The notes under the pieces are model-generated. The model made no database searches and was not told the DNA's origin. It worked only from the letters and a program-made list of their open reading frames with translations. From contig CAKVAS010000029.1 of assembly GCA_934725015.1 (NCBI GenBank), forward strand, positions 1 to 23,321: DNA of 23,321 nt, read 5' to 3'. The DNA comes from an uncultured Bacteroidales bacterium. Its GTDB lineage: Bacteria > Bacteroidota > Bacteroidia > Bacteroidales > UBA932. This document shows, in pieces, positions 6,759-13,715 of the stretch (position 1 is the stretch's first letter; the number at the start of each line of letters is the position of its first letter). The position numbers and the translations under genes are program-made.

Positions 6759-7646
6759 ATGGCTTACATCTCTACCAAAGAATATGCGACGGCACATGGC
6801 ATCGCTGAACGTACAGTAAGAAACTATTGTATTCAAGGAAAAATTGTCGGAGCACAGCTTGTCGGCAAAACGTGGAATGTACCTGCCGACGCACCTCTCC
6901 CACAGCGCAAGAATGCAAGAATTCAAATATCTCCACTTTTGAAGGCATTGCGTGAGCAAAAAGAGTCCGGAACAAAAGGCGGAATCTATCACCGCACGCA
7001 GATTGACCTGACCTATAATTCAAACCACCTCGAAGGCAGCCGGCTGACAAAAGAGCAGACACGCTATATATTCGAAACCAACACTATAGGAATCACGGAC
7101 AACGCGGTTAAGGTGGATGACATCATCGAAACCACCAATCATTTCCGTTGCATCGACTTTATAATTGACTACGCGAAGGAGCCATTGACTGAGAGTATGA
7201 TAAAACAACTTCACGGGTTGCTGAAAAGCGGGACATCCGATGCATCAAAATCATGGTTTGCGGTCGGTGTGTACAAGCGTCTGCCGAATGAGGTCGGCGG
7301 AATGGAAACGACATCGCCGCAAAAGGTTGGGCTTGAATTGCGTGCGCTGCTGAAAGAGTATAGAGGCAAAAAGCCAATACGCTTTGAGGATATACTTGAT
7401 TTTCATCAGCGTTTTGAATCAATACACCCCTTTCAGGACGGCAACGGCAGAGTCGGGCGTCTGATAATGTTCAAGGAATGCCTGAACCACAACATCGTTC
7501 CGTTCATCATCACGGACGAACTGAAGATGTTCTATTACCGAGGTCTGCACGAATGGAAAACACTCCCCGGCTACCTGACAGACACCTGCCTGACAGCACA
7601 GGACTATTACAAGAAACTCCTTGACTATTTCAGAATCAGATATTGA
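6759..7646 (+). CDS. Fic family protein with N-terminal helix-turn-helix
   Basis: A 295-residue protein. Fic enzymes usually transfer AMP (or related groups) from a nucleotide to a hydroxyl side chain of a target protein. The catalytic loop HPFQDGNGRVGR matches HPFx(D/E)GN(G/K)R completely, including the histidine base and metal-binding aspartate. The self-inhibitory helix motif (S/T)xxxE(G/N) is present as SNHLEG N-terminal to the Fic core, so it is a class II Fic with intramolecular control. Residues about 1-45 form a MerR/excisionase-like helix-turn-helix ('ISTKEYATAHGIAERTVRNY'), suggesting DNA binding and autoregulation at the palindrome at 6690-6715. I chose ATG 6759; ATG 6747 is possible, and the longer frame to TTG 6723 overlaps the -7 box. 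It stands as a single-gene unit next to an integrase remnant. Confidence 0.9.
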   Translation: MAYISTKEYATAHGIAERTVRNYCIQGKIVGAQLVGKTWNVPADAPLPQRKNARIQISPLLKALREQKESGTKGGIYHRTQIDLTYNSNHLEGSRLTKEQTRYIFETNTIGITDNAVKVDDIIETTNHFRCIDFIIDYAKEPLTESMIKQLHGLLKSGTSDASKSWFAVGVYKRLPNEVGGMETTSPQKVGLELRALLKEYRGKKPIRFEDILDFHQRFESIHPFQDGNGRVGRLIMFKECLNHNIVPFIITDELKMFYYRGLHEWKTLPGYLTDTCLTAQDYYKKLLDYFRIRY

Positions 7647-7733
7647 CAACCGATGCATGACCGTTCATTAAGCAAAATTGAAAAAAGCATGGCAAAAGTT
7701 TGAGCAAGTCAAATTTCCACCATTGCGTTTTAA

Positions 7734-7901
7734 TACACCAGGCAATTCCGCCGAACCCTCGCTACAATGGCTATAGACAAAGGGATGCCAATAGAACAAG
7801 TCCAGTGCATTCTCGGACACGTCAAAATCGACACCACCCTCCACTATGCGAAAGTGAATCAATTCAATGTGAAAATGTCCCATCGGAAGTACATTGGATA
7901 A
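7734..7901 (+). pseudogene. C-terminal fragment of a tyrosine recombinase (integrase)
   Basis: Fifty-five codons bounded by TAA at 7731 and TAA at 7899 encode the end of a phage/transposon-type integrase: 'FRRTLATMAIDKGMP' carries the second catalytic arginine box, 'ILGHVKIDTTLHYAKV' contains the GH motif and the nucleophilic tyrosine, and it ends HRKYIG as intact Bacteroides integrases do. The rest of the catalytic domain and the arm-binding domain are absent upstream, where the same frame is closed by TAA (7731) and TGA (7701). It is thus a remnant of an integrated element. It overlaps a longer reading frame in another phase that is only an upstream extension of the rhuM frame. Confidence 0.85.
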
Positions 7902-7923
7902 CTATCAAGTCCATAAAATTCAC

Positions 7924-7931
7924 TACCTTTG
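7924..7931 (+). promoter_or_regulatory. -7 box TACCTTTG of rhuM
   Basis: Exact TAnnTTTG match, 41 bases before the ATG at 7973. It supports starting rhuM there rather than further upstream. Confidence 0.6.
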
Positions 7932-7972
7932 TCCTGGAGCTACACACATGGTTTCCGACAAAAGTAGCCGAT

Positions 7973-8667
7973 ATGGATCGAGAAGTACAATTCCTCCTGT
8001 ACAATATGCCTGAAGATAGCGGCAAAGTGCAGGTCGTCATAAAAGATGAAACGATATGGTGCACCCAAAAAGCTATGGCGCAGCTGTTTGGGGTCGGCGT
8101 TCCTGCCGTCAGCAAACATCTGAAGAACATATTTGAAGAGGGCGAACTTGACAAGGAAGTGGTTGTTTCCAAAATGGAAATAACCACTCCGCACGGAGCT
8201 ATGGATGATAAGTTTCAGACTCATAACGTGGAATTTTATCATCTGGATGCAATAATCGCGATTGGCTATCGTATAAACTCCGCCAAGGCCACTAAATTCC
8301 GACAGTGGGCAACTAAGATTCTAAACGAATATATCCGCAAAGGCTTTGCAATGGATGACGAACGCCTTAAGCAAGGTACAGCAATATTCGGGAAAGACTA
8401 TTTCCGGGAATTGCTCGAAAGAGTACGCTCCATCCGGGCAAGCGAACGCCGTATCTGGCAGCAGATTACGGACATCTACGCCGAGTGCAGCATAGACTAT
8501 GACTGCAATTCGCAGACGACAAGGGAAAAATCTCCTCAGCACAGGCAAAGAAAAAGGCTGAAGATGAATATGCCTTGTTCGACCCTACGCAACAGATTGA
8601 CTCTGACTTCGATAAGGAAGTCAGGAAGATGTTAAACAAAGAAGGTCCTCGGCATAATTTCAGATAA
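7973..8667 (+). pseudogene. rhuM: RhuM family gene with internal deletion and frame shift
   Basis: From ATG 7973 the protein reads as a RhuM ('virulence RhuM') family member for about 176 residues: 'VVIKDETIWCTQKAMAQLFGV' and 'SAKATKFRQWATKIL' followed by 'YIRKGFAMDDERL' are diagnostic. After 'DIYAECSIDYD' near 8503 the frame degenerates and ends at 8635. The authentic C-terminus reappears in another phase from about 8506 ('DDKGKISSAQAKKKAEDEYA', then 'IDSDFDKEVRKML') and runs to TAA at 8667. Family members are roughly 330 residues, so about 100 residues are missing between the two parts: a deletion that also changed the frame. The frame open upstream of 7973 covers the integrase remnant and has no family similarity. 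RhuM function is unsettled; it is common beside restriction and toxin-like genes. Confidence 0.8.
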
Positions 8668-8715
8668 ACCGACTAAAAGCGCACTATTTTTACCGATAGC
8701 GGCAAGAAATCTTAT
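8650..8715 (+). repeat. right, degenerate copy of the fic promoter repeat
   Basis: Matches 6652-6720 from CGGCATAATTTCA through CGACTAAAA to CGGCAAGAAATCTTAT, with about a 3-base gap. The left palindrome arm has decayed (TTTTTACCG), the -33 TTG has become TTA, and the -7 box has become TATAATCA, so the promoter looks dead. It overlaps the last codons of the rhuM pseudogene. Confidence 0.7.
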
Positions 8716-8739
8716 AATCAAATATTGACCCTGAGCCTC

Positions 8740-10206
8740 CTATTTCCGGTCGCGGCGGAGCTTCCAGAGGAAGAAGAGGATGAGGGAGAGGAGGAAGGCG
8801 GCGGAGCCTATGGCGCAGTTCCATGTGTTCGGGAGGTTGAAGCCTATCTTGGCTATGCAGAGGTAGGTGGTGCAGACAGCGGTCATGAAGGCGGCGGGGA
8901 GGAGCGTCAGGAGGTAGGCGACGGAGCCGCTCGGCTTGGACTTCACGAGATAGGCCGTGGCGGTCCAGAGCATGAAGACGGCAAGGGTCTGGTTCGCCCA
9001 GCCGAAATAGCGCCAGATGACATTGAAGCCGTCCTCGTCGGCGATGTTGTACCAGAGCAGAAGGCCGGCGACTGCAAAGAGCGGAATGCTGATTATCAGA
9101 CGGTTGCGGATGGGCTTCTGATTCAGATGAAGGAAATCGGCCACAATCAGACGCGCACTGCGGAAAGCCGTGTCGCCGCTCGTGATTGGAGCCGCCACTA
9201 CGCCGAGCACCGCCAGAATGCCGCCGAGCACACCTAACCAGCTCTTGGAAACGTTCACTACGACTTCCGGTGCGGCGGCATGAAGCGTGGAGCCCACAGC
9301 CTCGGCGCCTCCGTCAAAGAAAAACCAGGACGAAACCGTTGCCCAGATGAGCGCCACGATGCCCTCGGTAATCATCGCCCCGTAGAACACCGGCCTTCCG
9401 AGCCTCTCGTCCGTAAGGCAGCGGGCCATCAGCGGAGACTGCGTCGCGTGGAATCCGCTCACCGCGCCGCAGGCAATGGTGATGAACAGGCACGGGAAAA
9501 TCGGCTGGCCGCTCAGCAGTCCCTTCTCCTCGCCGAGGTTGCCCAGACCGTCCCAGAGTTCCGGCAGTGACGGCCACTTGACAAAGAGGCAGACCATCAG
9601 CGCCAGCGCCATAAAGAGCAGGGCAAAGGCGAAAATCGGATAGATGCGCCCGATAATCTTATCGACCGGAAGAAGCGTGGCCAGAAGATAGTAGAGGAAT
9701 ATGACGCCGACCCAAATCATGATTGCAATCTTGGATCCGTCGCCAGCGATGTCGCCGAGAATCAGCGCGGGGCTGAACACGAACACCGTGCCCACGAGCA
9801 TCAGGACAATGATTGAGAATGCAAGTATGAACTTCTTTGTTCCGTTTCCGAGATATGTGCCCACAAGGTCGGGGAGTCCCGCTCCGCCGTTGCGGATGGA
9901 GAGCATTCCTGTGAAGAAATCATGAACGGCTCCGGCAAAGATGCAGCCGAAGACTATCCAGAGATAGGACGAGGGACCGAACTTCGCGCCCATGATGGCT
10001 CCGAAAATCGGTCCGGTTCCGGCAATGTTCAGGAACTGGATCATATAGACCTTCCATGCCGGCATCGGCACGTAATCGATGCCGTCGGCTCTTGTGAGGG
10101 CCGGGGTTTTCCTTGCGGAATCAATCCCGAAGACGCGTTCAACGAAGCGTCCATAGAGGAAATAGCCCAGAACGAGGGCTGCGAGACTTATAAGAAACGA
10201 GAACAT
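8740..10206 (-). CDS. cstA: carbon starvation protein CstA family transporter
   Basis: A 488-residue polytopic inner-membrane protein of the CstA/BtsT family, which takes up peptides or pyruvate. Hydrophobic segments occur throughout, starting at residues 2-18 (FLISLAALVLGYFLYG). Family signatures are present: 'QFLNIAGTGPIFGAI' at about 57-71, 'GAVHDFFTGMLSIRNGG' at about 92-108, and 'HATQSPLMARCL' in the middle. It is shorter than the roughly 700-residue E. coli proteins, like other compact Bacteroidota versions. The exact substrate cannot be told from sequence. It is a single gene, transcribed toward the decayed island, with higher GC than the island, and looks like the first core gene at the boundary. 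No TAnnTTTG box was found directly upstream. Confidence 0.9.
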   Translation of the reverse strand: MFSFLISLAALVLGYFLYGRFVERVFGIDSARKTPALTRADGIDYVPMPAWKVYMIQFLNIAGTGPIFGAIMGAKFGPSSYLWIVFGCIFAGAVHDFFTGMLSIRNGGAGLPDLVGTYLGNGTKKFILAFSIIVLMLVGTVFVFSPALILGDIAGDGSKIAIMIWVGVIFLYYLLATLLPVDKIIGRIYPIFAFALLFMALALMVCLFVKWPSLPELWDGLGNLGEEKGLLSGQPIFPCLFITIACGAVSGFHATQSPLMARCLTDERLGRPVFYGAMITEGIVALIWATVSSWFFFDGGAEAVGSTLHAAAPEVVVNVSKSWLGVLGGILAVLGVVAAPITSGDTAFRSARLIVADFLHLNQKPIRNRLIISIPLFAVAGLLLWYNIADEDGFNVIWRYFGWANQTLAVFMLWTATAYLVKSKPSGSVAYLLTLLPAAFMTAVCTTYLCIAKIGFNLPNTWNCAIGSAAFLLSLILFFLWKLRRDRK

Positions 10207-10280
10207 TGCGGTTAATTAGTATTATACGGTCTCTCGGCTAATCCGAAGCAGTTTGTCTTTCATGCAGTCTTTCGATAAAC

Positions 10281-10311
10281 AAAATGGGCCGCTGATTTCA
10301 GCGACCCATTC
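10281..10311 (-). terminator. intrinsic terminator of the H1-like gene
   Basis: On the minus strand AATGGGTCGCTGA pairs with TCAGCGGCCCATT (one mismatch, 2-base loop), followed by TTTGTTT. It lies 17 bases after the stop codon. Confidence 0.75.
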
Positions 10312-10327
10312 CTCTGAGTTCCGAAAC

Positions 10328-10501
10328 TTATTTTGAAGCTTCAACGGAAACCTTGCGGAATTCCTTGAGGTCCTTCATAAGTTCGAGCGCATTCTTACGC
10401 GCACGCGCACCGGCCGCCTTGTTGCCCTTGACAACCTGCGCCTCTGCGTTAGCCTGAAATTCTGCGATTTCAGCATTGATTTTAGCTACGAGCTCTTTCA
10501 T
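10328..10501 (-). CDS. histone H1-like protein (Hc1 family)
   Basis: A 57-residue protein starting MKELVAKINAEIAEF and containing 'GNKAAGARARKNALELMKDL', the hallmark of the Hc1/histone H1-like family widespread in Bacteroidota. It is lysine/alanine-rich, helical and without signal peptide, consistent with DNA binding and a role in nucleoid organisation, although direct functional data for this family are few. It is a monocistronic unit: a strong hairpin terminator follows. Upstream on the minus strand TTTG and a TAACTTG sequence about 20 bases apart form an imperfect promoter. The gene is divergent from the pqqD-like gene. Confidence 0.9.
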   Translation of the reverse strand: MKELVAKINAEIAEFQANAEAQVVKGNKAAGARARKNALELMKDLKEFRKVSVEASK

Positions 10502-10670
10502 GATATTTAATTTTAAATTAGTAATTGAAAAATTCTTTCAAAACCGATGCAAGTTAGGCAGAAAAACATTAAGATGCAAATATTCAGGGCATTTTTTGCA
10601 TTTTAGAGGCAAATTAGCGACATTTGCATAAACATTTAGCACTGTTCGCATAAACAAAAACACAATATTC

Positions 10671-10973
10671 ATGAAGATTTCACCAAAGTTCAAAGTACGC
10701 TCGATGGCCGGGCAGAATGTCATCATAATGCAGGGAAAATATGGCGGAGACATGACCAAAATCATATCCCTCAACGACACGTCACTCTTTCTGTGGAACA
10801 CGTTTCACGACAAGGAATTCACCGCGTTCGACGTCACCGAGGCCCTTTTGAACGAATACGGAATCGACAGGGAGACGGCGGCGGCCGACGGTCAGGCATG
10901 GTGCAGCAAGCTCGTCGAGTGCGGACTTATCGAGAACGGTTCCCCGATAAAGACTTCCGACATAAAGCAGTAG
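10671..10973 (+). CDS. PqqD-like (RiPP recognition element) protein
   Basis: A 100-residue protein with the PqqD fold pattern: 'VIIMQGKYGGDMTKIISLNDTS' is the beta-hairpin and 'LNDTSLFLWNTF' the conserved element preceding the helical part, ending in 'CSKLVECGLIE'. PqqD-like proteins bind leader peptides of ribosomal peptides (RREs) and hand them to modifying enzymes. The gene overlaps nothing but is followed after only four bases by the HPr-kinase-like gene, so they are one operon. No precursor-like short gene, radical-SAM enzyme, transglutaminase or asparagine-synthetase partner is visible nearby, so the client is unknown. PqqD-like/HPrK-like pairs occur in lasso-peptide and related clusters; here the pair seems to stand alone. 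Two GCATAAACA direct repeats lie just upstream (about 10626-10655). Confidence 0.7.
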   Translation: MKISPKFKVRSMAGQNVIIMQGKYGGDMTKIISLNDTSLFLWNTFHDKEFTAFDVTEALLNEYGIDRETAAADGQAWCSKLVECGLIENGSPIKTSDIKQ

Positions 10974-10977
10974 TCCG

Positions 10978-11862
10978 ATGCCTGTCATTCTTTCAATCGC
11001 CGACTTCAGATTCGGCTTTGACGGTCCGAACCTCGTCGAGTTCATAGGCGCCATGCCTTTTTTCAGACCGTTTCATGTATCCCCGGACGGCGCCGGATTC
11101 GATTTCCTCGTCTCGGAAGAGCTTGACGAGGACAGCATAAGCGGGCTCGCTGAAAGGCTTGAGGGACGCGACAGCTACTTTGACGTCACTTTTGAGGACG
11201 TGGAATGCCGTTTCTACCGCGACGGGGACATGATTGTCTTCCACATGACGGAGGAACATTCCGGCAAGGAGCTCTGGGAAACATGGAACATAGGAGACAC
11301 GACGGTGAGAACCTCGATTGTCCGGGCGACCGCGACGATGTACAGGTACGCGCTGTGGACTGCGGTGAATTTCCTGACCTGCCTTCACGGATGCCTTGCC
11401 ATCCACTGCTCCGCCAACGTGTTCGACGGGCGTACGGTCATTTTCCTCGGGGAATCGGGAACAGGAAAGAGCACGCACACGAGACTCCTGCGCGAAAGGT
11501 ACCCGGAGTCATTCCTGCTTAATGACGACAGCCCCTTCATCAGGGTGATGCCGGACGGCAGGGTGATGGTATTCGGCTCGCCCTGGAGCGGCAAGACGCC
11601 GTGCTACAAGGCCGAGGCCTACCCGCTCGCAGCAATAGTCCGTCTGAGTCAGGCTCCGTACAACAGGATTCACAGACTGAACCCCATACGGGCCATCGGG
11701 GCGCTGCTTCCTTCGGCTCCTCCCGCGCTGAACTACACGGAAGAGACTTCCGACGCTGTCTGCAACTACATTTCTGATGTTCTGGCTGAAGTTCCGGCGT
11801 GGTCTCTCGAATGCCTCCCGAATACGGAAGCTGCGGAACTTTCTCACGATACTGTTCTGTGA
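10978..11862 (+). CDS. HPr kinase-like (HprK/PEPCK-fold) protein
   Basis: A 294-residue protein. The C-terminal half carries a P-loop GESGTGKST at residues 158-166, then 'LNDDSP' at 181-186 (the aspartate pair that coordinates metal in HPr kinase) and 'GSPWSGK' at about 200-206. These mark the small HprK/phosphoenolpyruvate-carboxykinase-type kinase fold found in ribosomal-peptide clusters rather than true HPr kinase, since the canonical N-terminal HprK domain is replaced by an unrelated 150-residue segment. It follows the PqqD-like gene by four bases, suggesting that the pair handles one client, perhaps by phosphorylating a peptide. The stop codon shares its last base with the 3' end of the convergent tRNA-Thr gene. 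The substrate is unknown. Confidence 0.7.
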   Translation: MPVILSIADFRFGFDGPNLVEFIGAMPFFRPFHVSPDGAGFDFLVSEELDEDSISGLAERLEGRDSYFDVTFEDVECRFYRDGDMIVFHMTEEHSGKELWETWNIGDTTVRTSIVRATATMYRYALWTAVNFLTCLHGCLAIHCSANVFDGRTVIFLGESGTGKSTHTRLLRERYPESFLLNDDSPFIRVMPDGRVMVFGSPWSGKTPCYKAEAYPLAAIVRLSQAPYNRIHRLNPIRAIGALLPSAPPALNYTEETSDAVCNYISDVLAEVPAWSLECLPNTEAAELSHDTVL

Positions 11863-11934
11863 GCCAGCTATGGGAGTCGAACCCACGACCTTCGCGTTAC
11901 GAATGCGATGCTCTACCAACTAAGCTAAACTGGC
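11862..11934 (-). tRNA. tRNA-Thr (anticodon CGU)
   Basis: A 73-nt cloverleaf on the minus strand: acceptor GCCAGTT/AGCTGGC, D arm GCTTAGTTGGTAGAGC, anticodon loop TTCGTAA with CGT at 11899-11901, and T arm GTGGGTTCGACTCCCAT. CCA is not encoded. The pair closing the anticodon loop is A·C (31-39), an oddity. A TATCTTTG box lies 41 bases upstream. Confidence 0.95.
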
Positions 11935-11974
11935 TTTGGCCTCAGTCTGCGGACGATGTCCGAAGAAAGGACTG

Positions 11975-11982
11975 CAAAGATA
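11975..11982 (-). promoter_or_regulatory. -7 box TATCTTTG of tRNA-Thr
   Basis: Exact TAnnTTTG match on the minus strand, 41 bases before the mature 5' end of the tRNA. The intervening leader contains a small GGAC/GTCC hairpin. Confidence 0.6.
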
Positions 11983-12082
11983 GTAATTTTCTGAATAATT
12001 CTCACTCATTTGGACAAATTTTCTGCATTCGGGGATATTTTTCTTCATGCAGACGGCGTATTGAAGGGATATTTGAATATAT

Positions 12083-13618
12083 ATGATACCGATGGAAAAG
12101 GAGAGATACAGCGACATACTGATTATAGGAGGAGGCGCGGCAGGGCTTATGGCGGCCGTCGGAGCGGGCTCCCGTCCGGACTGCGGTCATGACTCCGGGG
12201 TCTCGGGAGAAGCGAACGGTAAGACGGAGGAAAACACGCGGGCGAAGGTCACGGTGCTGGAAAAGATGCCGAGGGTCGGGCGCAAGATTATGATCAGCGG
12301 AAAGGGGCGCTGCAATTTCACGAATATGTCGGACTGGAACGAGTTTTCGCTGCACGTCCATCCCAAGGCGGACTTTCTCAAGCCGGCGTTCTTCGCCCTT
12401 CCGCCGGCGAAGATGATGGAAATGATTGAGGCGCACGGATGTCCTTGCGTCGTGGAGAGGGGAGGCAGGGTCTTTCCCGAATCGCACCGGTCGGCAGATG
12501 TGGTCGATGTCCTGCTGCGGATGGCTGAAGAGTCGGGAGCGGAGATTGTCACGGGGTGCGAGGCCAGCGACATCGATGTCAATGAAGGCGGGGAATTCGT
12601 CGTCGCCACAAAACTGGGCAATTTCATATCCCGCAGCCTCATAATAACGACCGGGGGGCTCTCCTACCCCGCCACAGGATCGACCGGAGACGGCTACAGG
12701 TGGGCAAGGGAGCTCGGCCACAGGATCAGCGAGCGTTTTCCATCGCTCACAGCGATTGTGCCGGCGGGATACAAAATCAATAGAGCAACGGACAACAATG
12801 CGGCAGCTTCAGAGAAAGCAGGCGGAGCACATTCGGCGGTATTTGAAGACGCGGGTGTGAGCGGCCGGGAAGAATACCGGGAACAAAAGGGGTACATTGA
12901 CCGCGCCGTGCCGCTGACCGAATGGGGGCGGCAGCTCGCCGGGATTCAGCTCAGGAATGTGAGGCTCACGATTGAAGCGGACGGAAGCATCCTGGACTCG
13001 GAGTTCGGGGACCTGGACTTCACTGACGGCGGCATTGAGGGACCGATAGGGTTCAGGCTCAGCCGCAGGGTCGTCAAGGCGCTCAGGAACGGTTCCAGGG
13101 TCACGGCGCACATAGACCTCAAGCCCGCAGTGGAGCCGGAACAGATGGAACGGAGAATTGACGAGCTGTGGAAGGAAATCACCGATGACAGACGGAGCTA
13201 CACCGTTGTCCGGGGCCGGCAGACACTGCGCCCCTACAAGGAACGCTTTGCCGTGCTGCTCACAAAGCTGCTGCCCAAGGAGCTTGTCCGGCCGTTCGCG
13301 GCATCGTTCCAAGGCCTTGACAGCAGAAGCCTCGGGAAGGCTCTGAAGGACTGGAAGATGCAGGTGACGGGATATGTCGGCTACGAGCGCTGCGTCGTCA
13401 CCGCCGGGGGCGTGGCTCTCGACGAGGTCAACAGAAAAGACCTGGAATCCAAACTGGTTCCAGGCCTTCACTTTGCGGGAGAGGTGCTTGACCTTGACGC
13501 CGATACAGGAGGGTATAACCTCCAAATAGCGTTTTGTACAGGTTACTTATCAGGGGTCGGGGCGAATAAAAAGCGACCAGCTTCGTTGCAAGTGAATTTC
13601 AAATCCTCACAACCATAA
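12083..13618 (+). CDS. BaiN/YhiN (HI0933)-type FAD-dependent oxidoreductase
   Basis: A 511-residue flavoprotein. The FAD-binding Rossmann motif is DILIIGGGAAGLMAA at residues 11-25, and 'VLEKMPRVGRKIMISGKGRCNFTN' at about 58-81 is the family signature. 'TGGLSYPATGSTGDGY' and the C-terminal 'DLDADTGGYNLQIAFCTGYLSG' complete the HI0933-like pattern. Members are usually about 400 residues. This one has extra segments, a roughly 25-residue insertion after the first helix (about 30-54, rich in G, S, E) and another near the 'AGYKINRATDNN' region. The reaction is unknown in most bacteria; BaiN acts on bile-acid intermediates, which should not be assumed here. The start may be ATG 12083 or 12092. The stop codon lies in the loop of the 42-nt hairpin at 13596-13637. 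Confidence 0.85.
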   Translation: MIPMEKERYSDILIIGGGAAGLMAAVGAGSRPDCGHDSGVSGEANGKTEENTRAKVTVLEKMPRVGRKIMISGKGRCNFTNMSDWNEFSLHVHPKADFLKPAFFALPPAKMMEMIEAHGCPCVVERGGRVFPESHRSADVVDVLLRMAEESGAEIVTGCEASDIDVNEGGEFVVATKLGNFISRSLIITTGGLSYPATGSTGDGYRWARELGHRISERFPSLTAIVPAGYKINRATDNNAAASEKAGGAHSAVFEDAGVSGREEYREQKGYIDRAVPLTEWGRQLAGIQLRNVRLTIEADGSILDSEFGDLDFTDGGIEGPIGFRLSRRVVKALRNGSRVTAHIDLKPAVEPEQMERRIDELWKEITDDRRSYTVVRGRQTLRPYKERFAVLLTKLLPKELVRPFAASFQGLDSRSLGKALKDWKMQVTGYVGYERCVVTAGGVALDEVNRKDLESKLVPGLHFAGEVLDLDADTGGYNLQIAFCTGYLSGVGANKKRPASLQVNFKSSQP

Positions 13619-13637
13619 GGTTGCTCCGGTTTGAAAT
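13596..13637 (+). repeat. 42-nt hairpin element, copy 1 (at the flavoprotein 3' end)
   Basis: Outer stem ATTTCAAA/TTTGAAAT, conserved core AATCCTCACAACC...AGGTTGCTCCGGTT, inner stem CAACC/GGTTG with loop ATAA. The loop contains the TAA stop of the flavoprotein. A TTGCATCTC...CTTTTT tail follows, also shared in part with copy 2. Confidence 0.75.
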
Positions 13638-13715
13638 CCAATGTGCGCCTTGCATCTCATCTTTTTCTTCATCCCCTCCACTCAAGTTGTTCTTACAATT
13701 TGCTTGACCTCTTAA

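Noticed and set aside
7700..7972. N-terminal extension of RhuM
   Set aside because: This frame runs antisense in meaning to the integrase fragment's own frame, has no family similarity, and precedes the rhuM promoter box.
8725..9237. Plus-strand frame opposite cstA
   Set aside because: Low-complexity Glu/Gly-rich shadow of the cstA coding strand.
10671..11862. Complete lasso-peptide cluster
   Set aside because: No precursor, transglutaminase-like protease or asparagine-synthetase-like cyclase adjacent.
12002..12721. Long minus-strand frame opposite the flavoprotein
   Set aside because: A shadow of the GC-rich flavoprotein gene, with no recognisable domain and arginine/proline-rich composition typical of wrong-frame translation.
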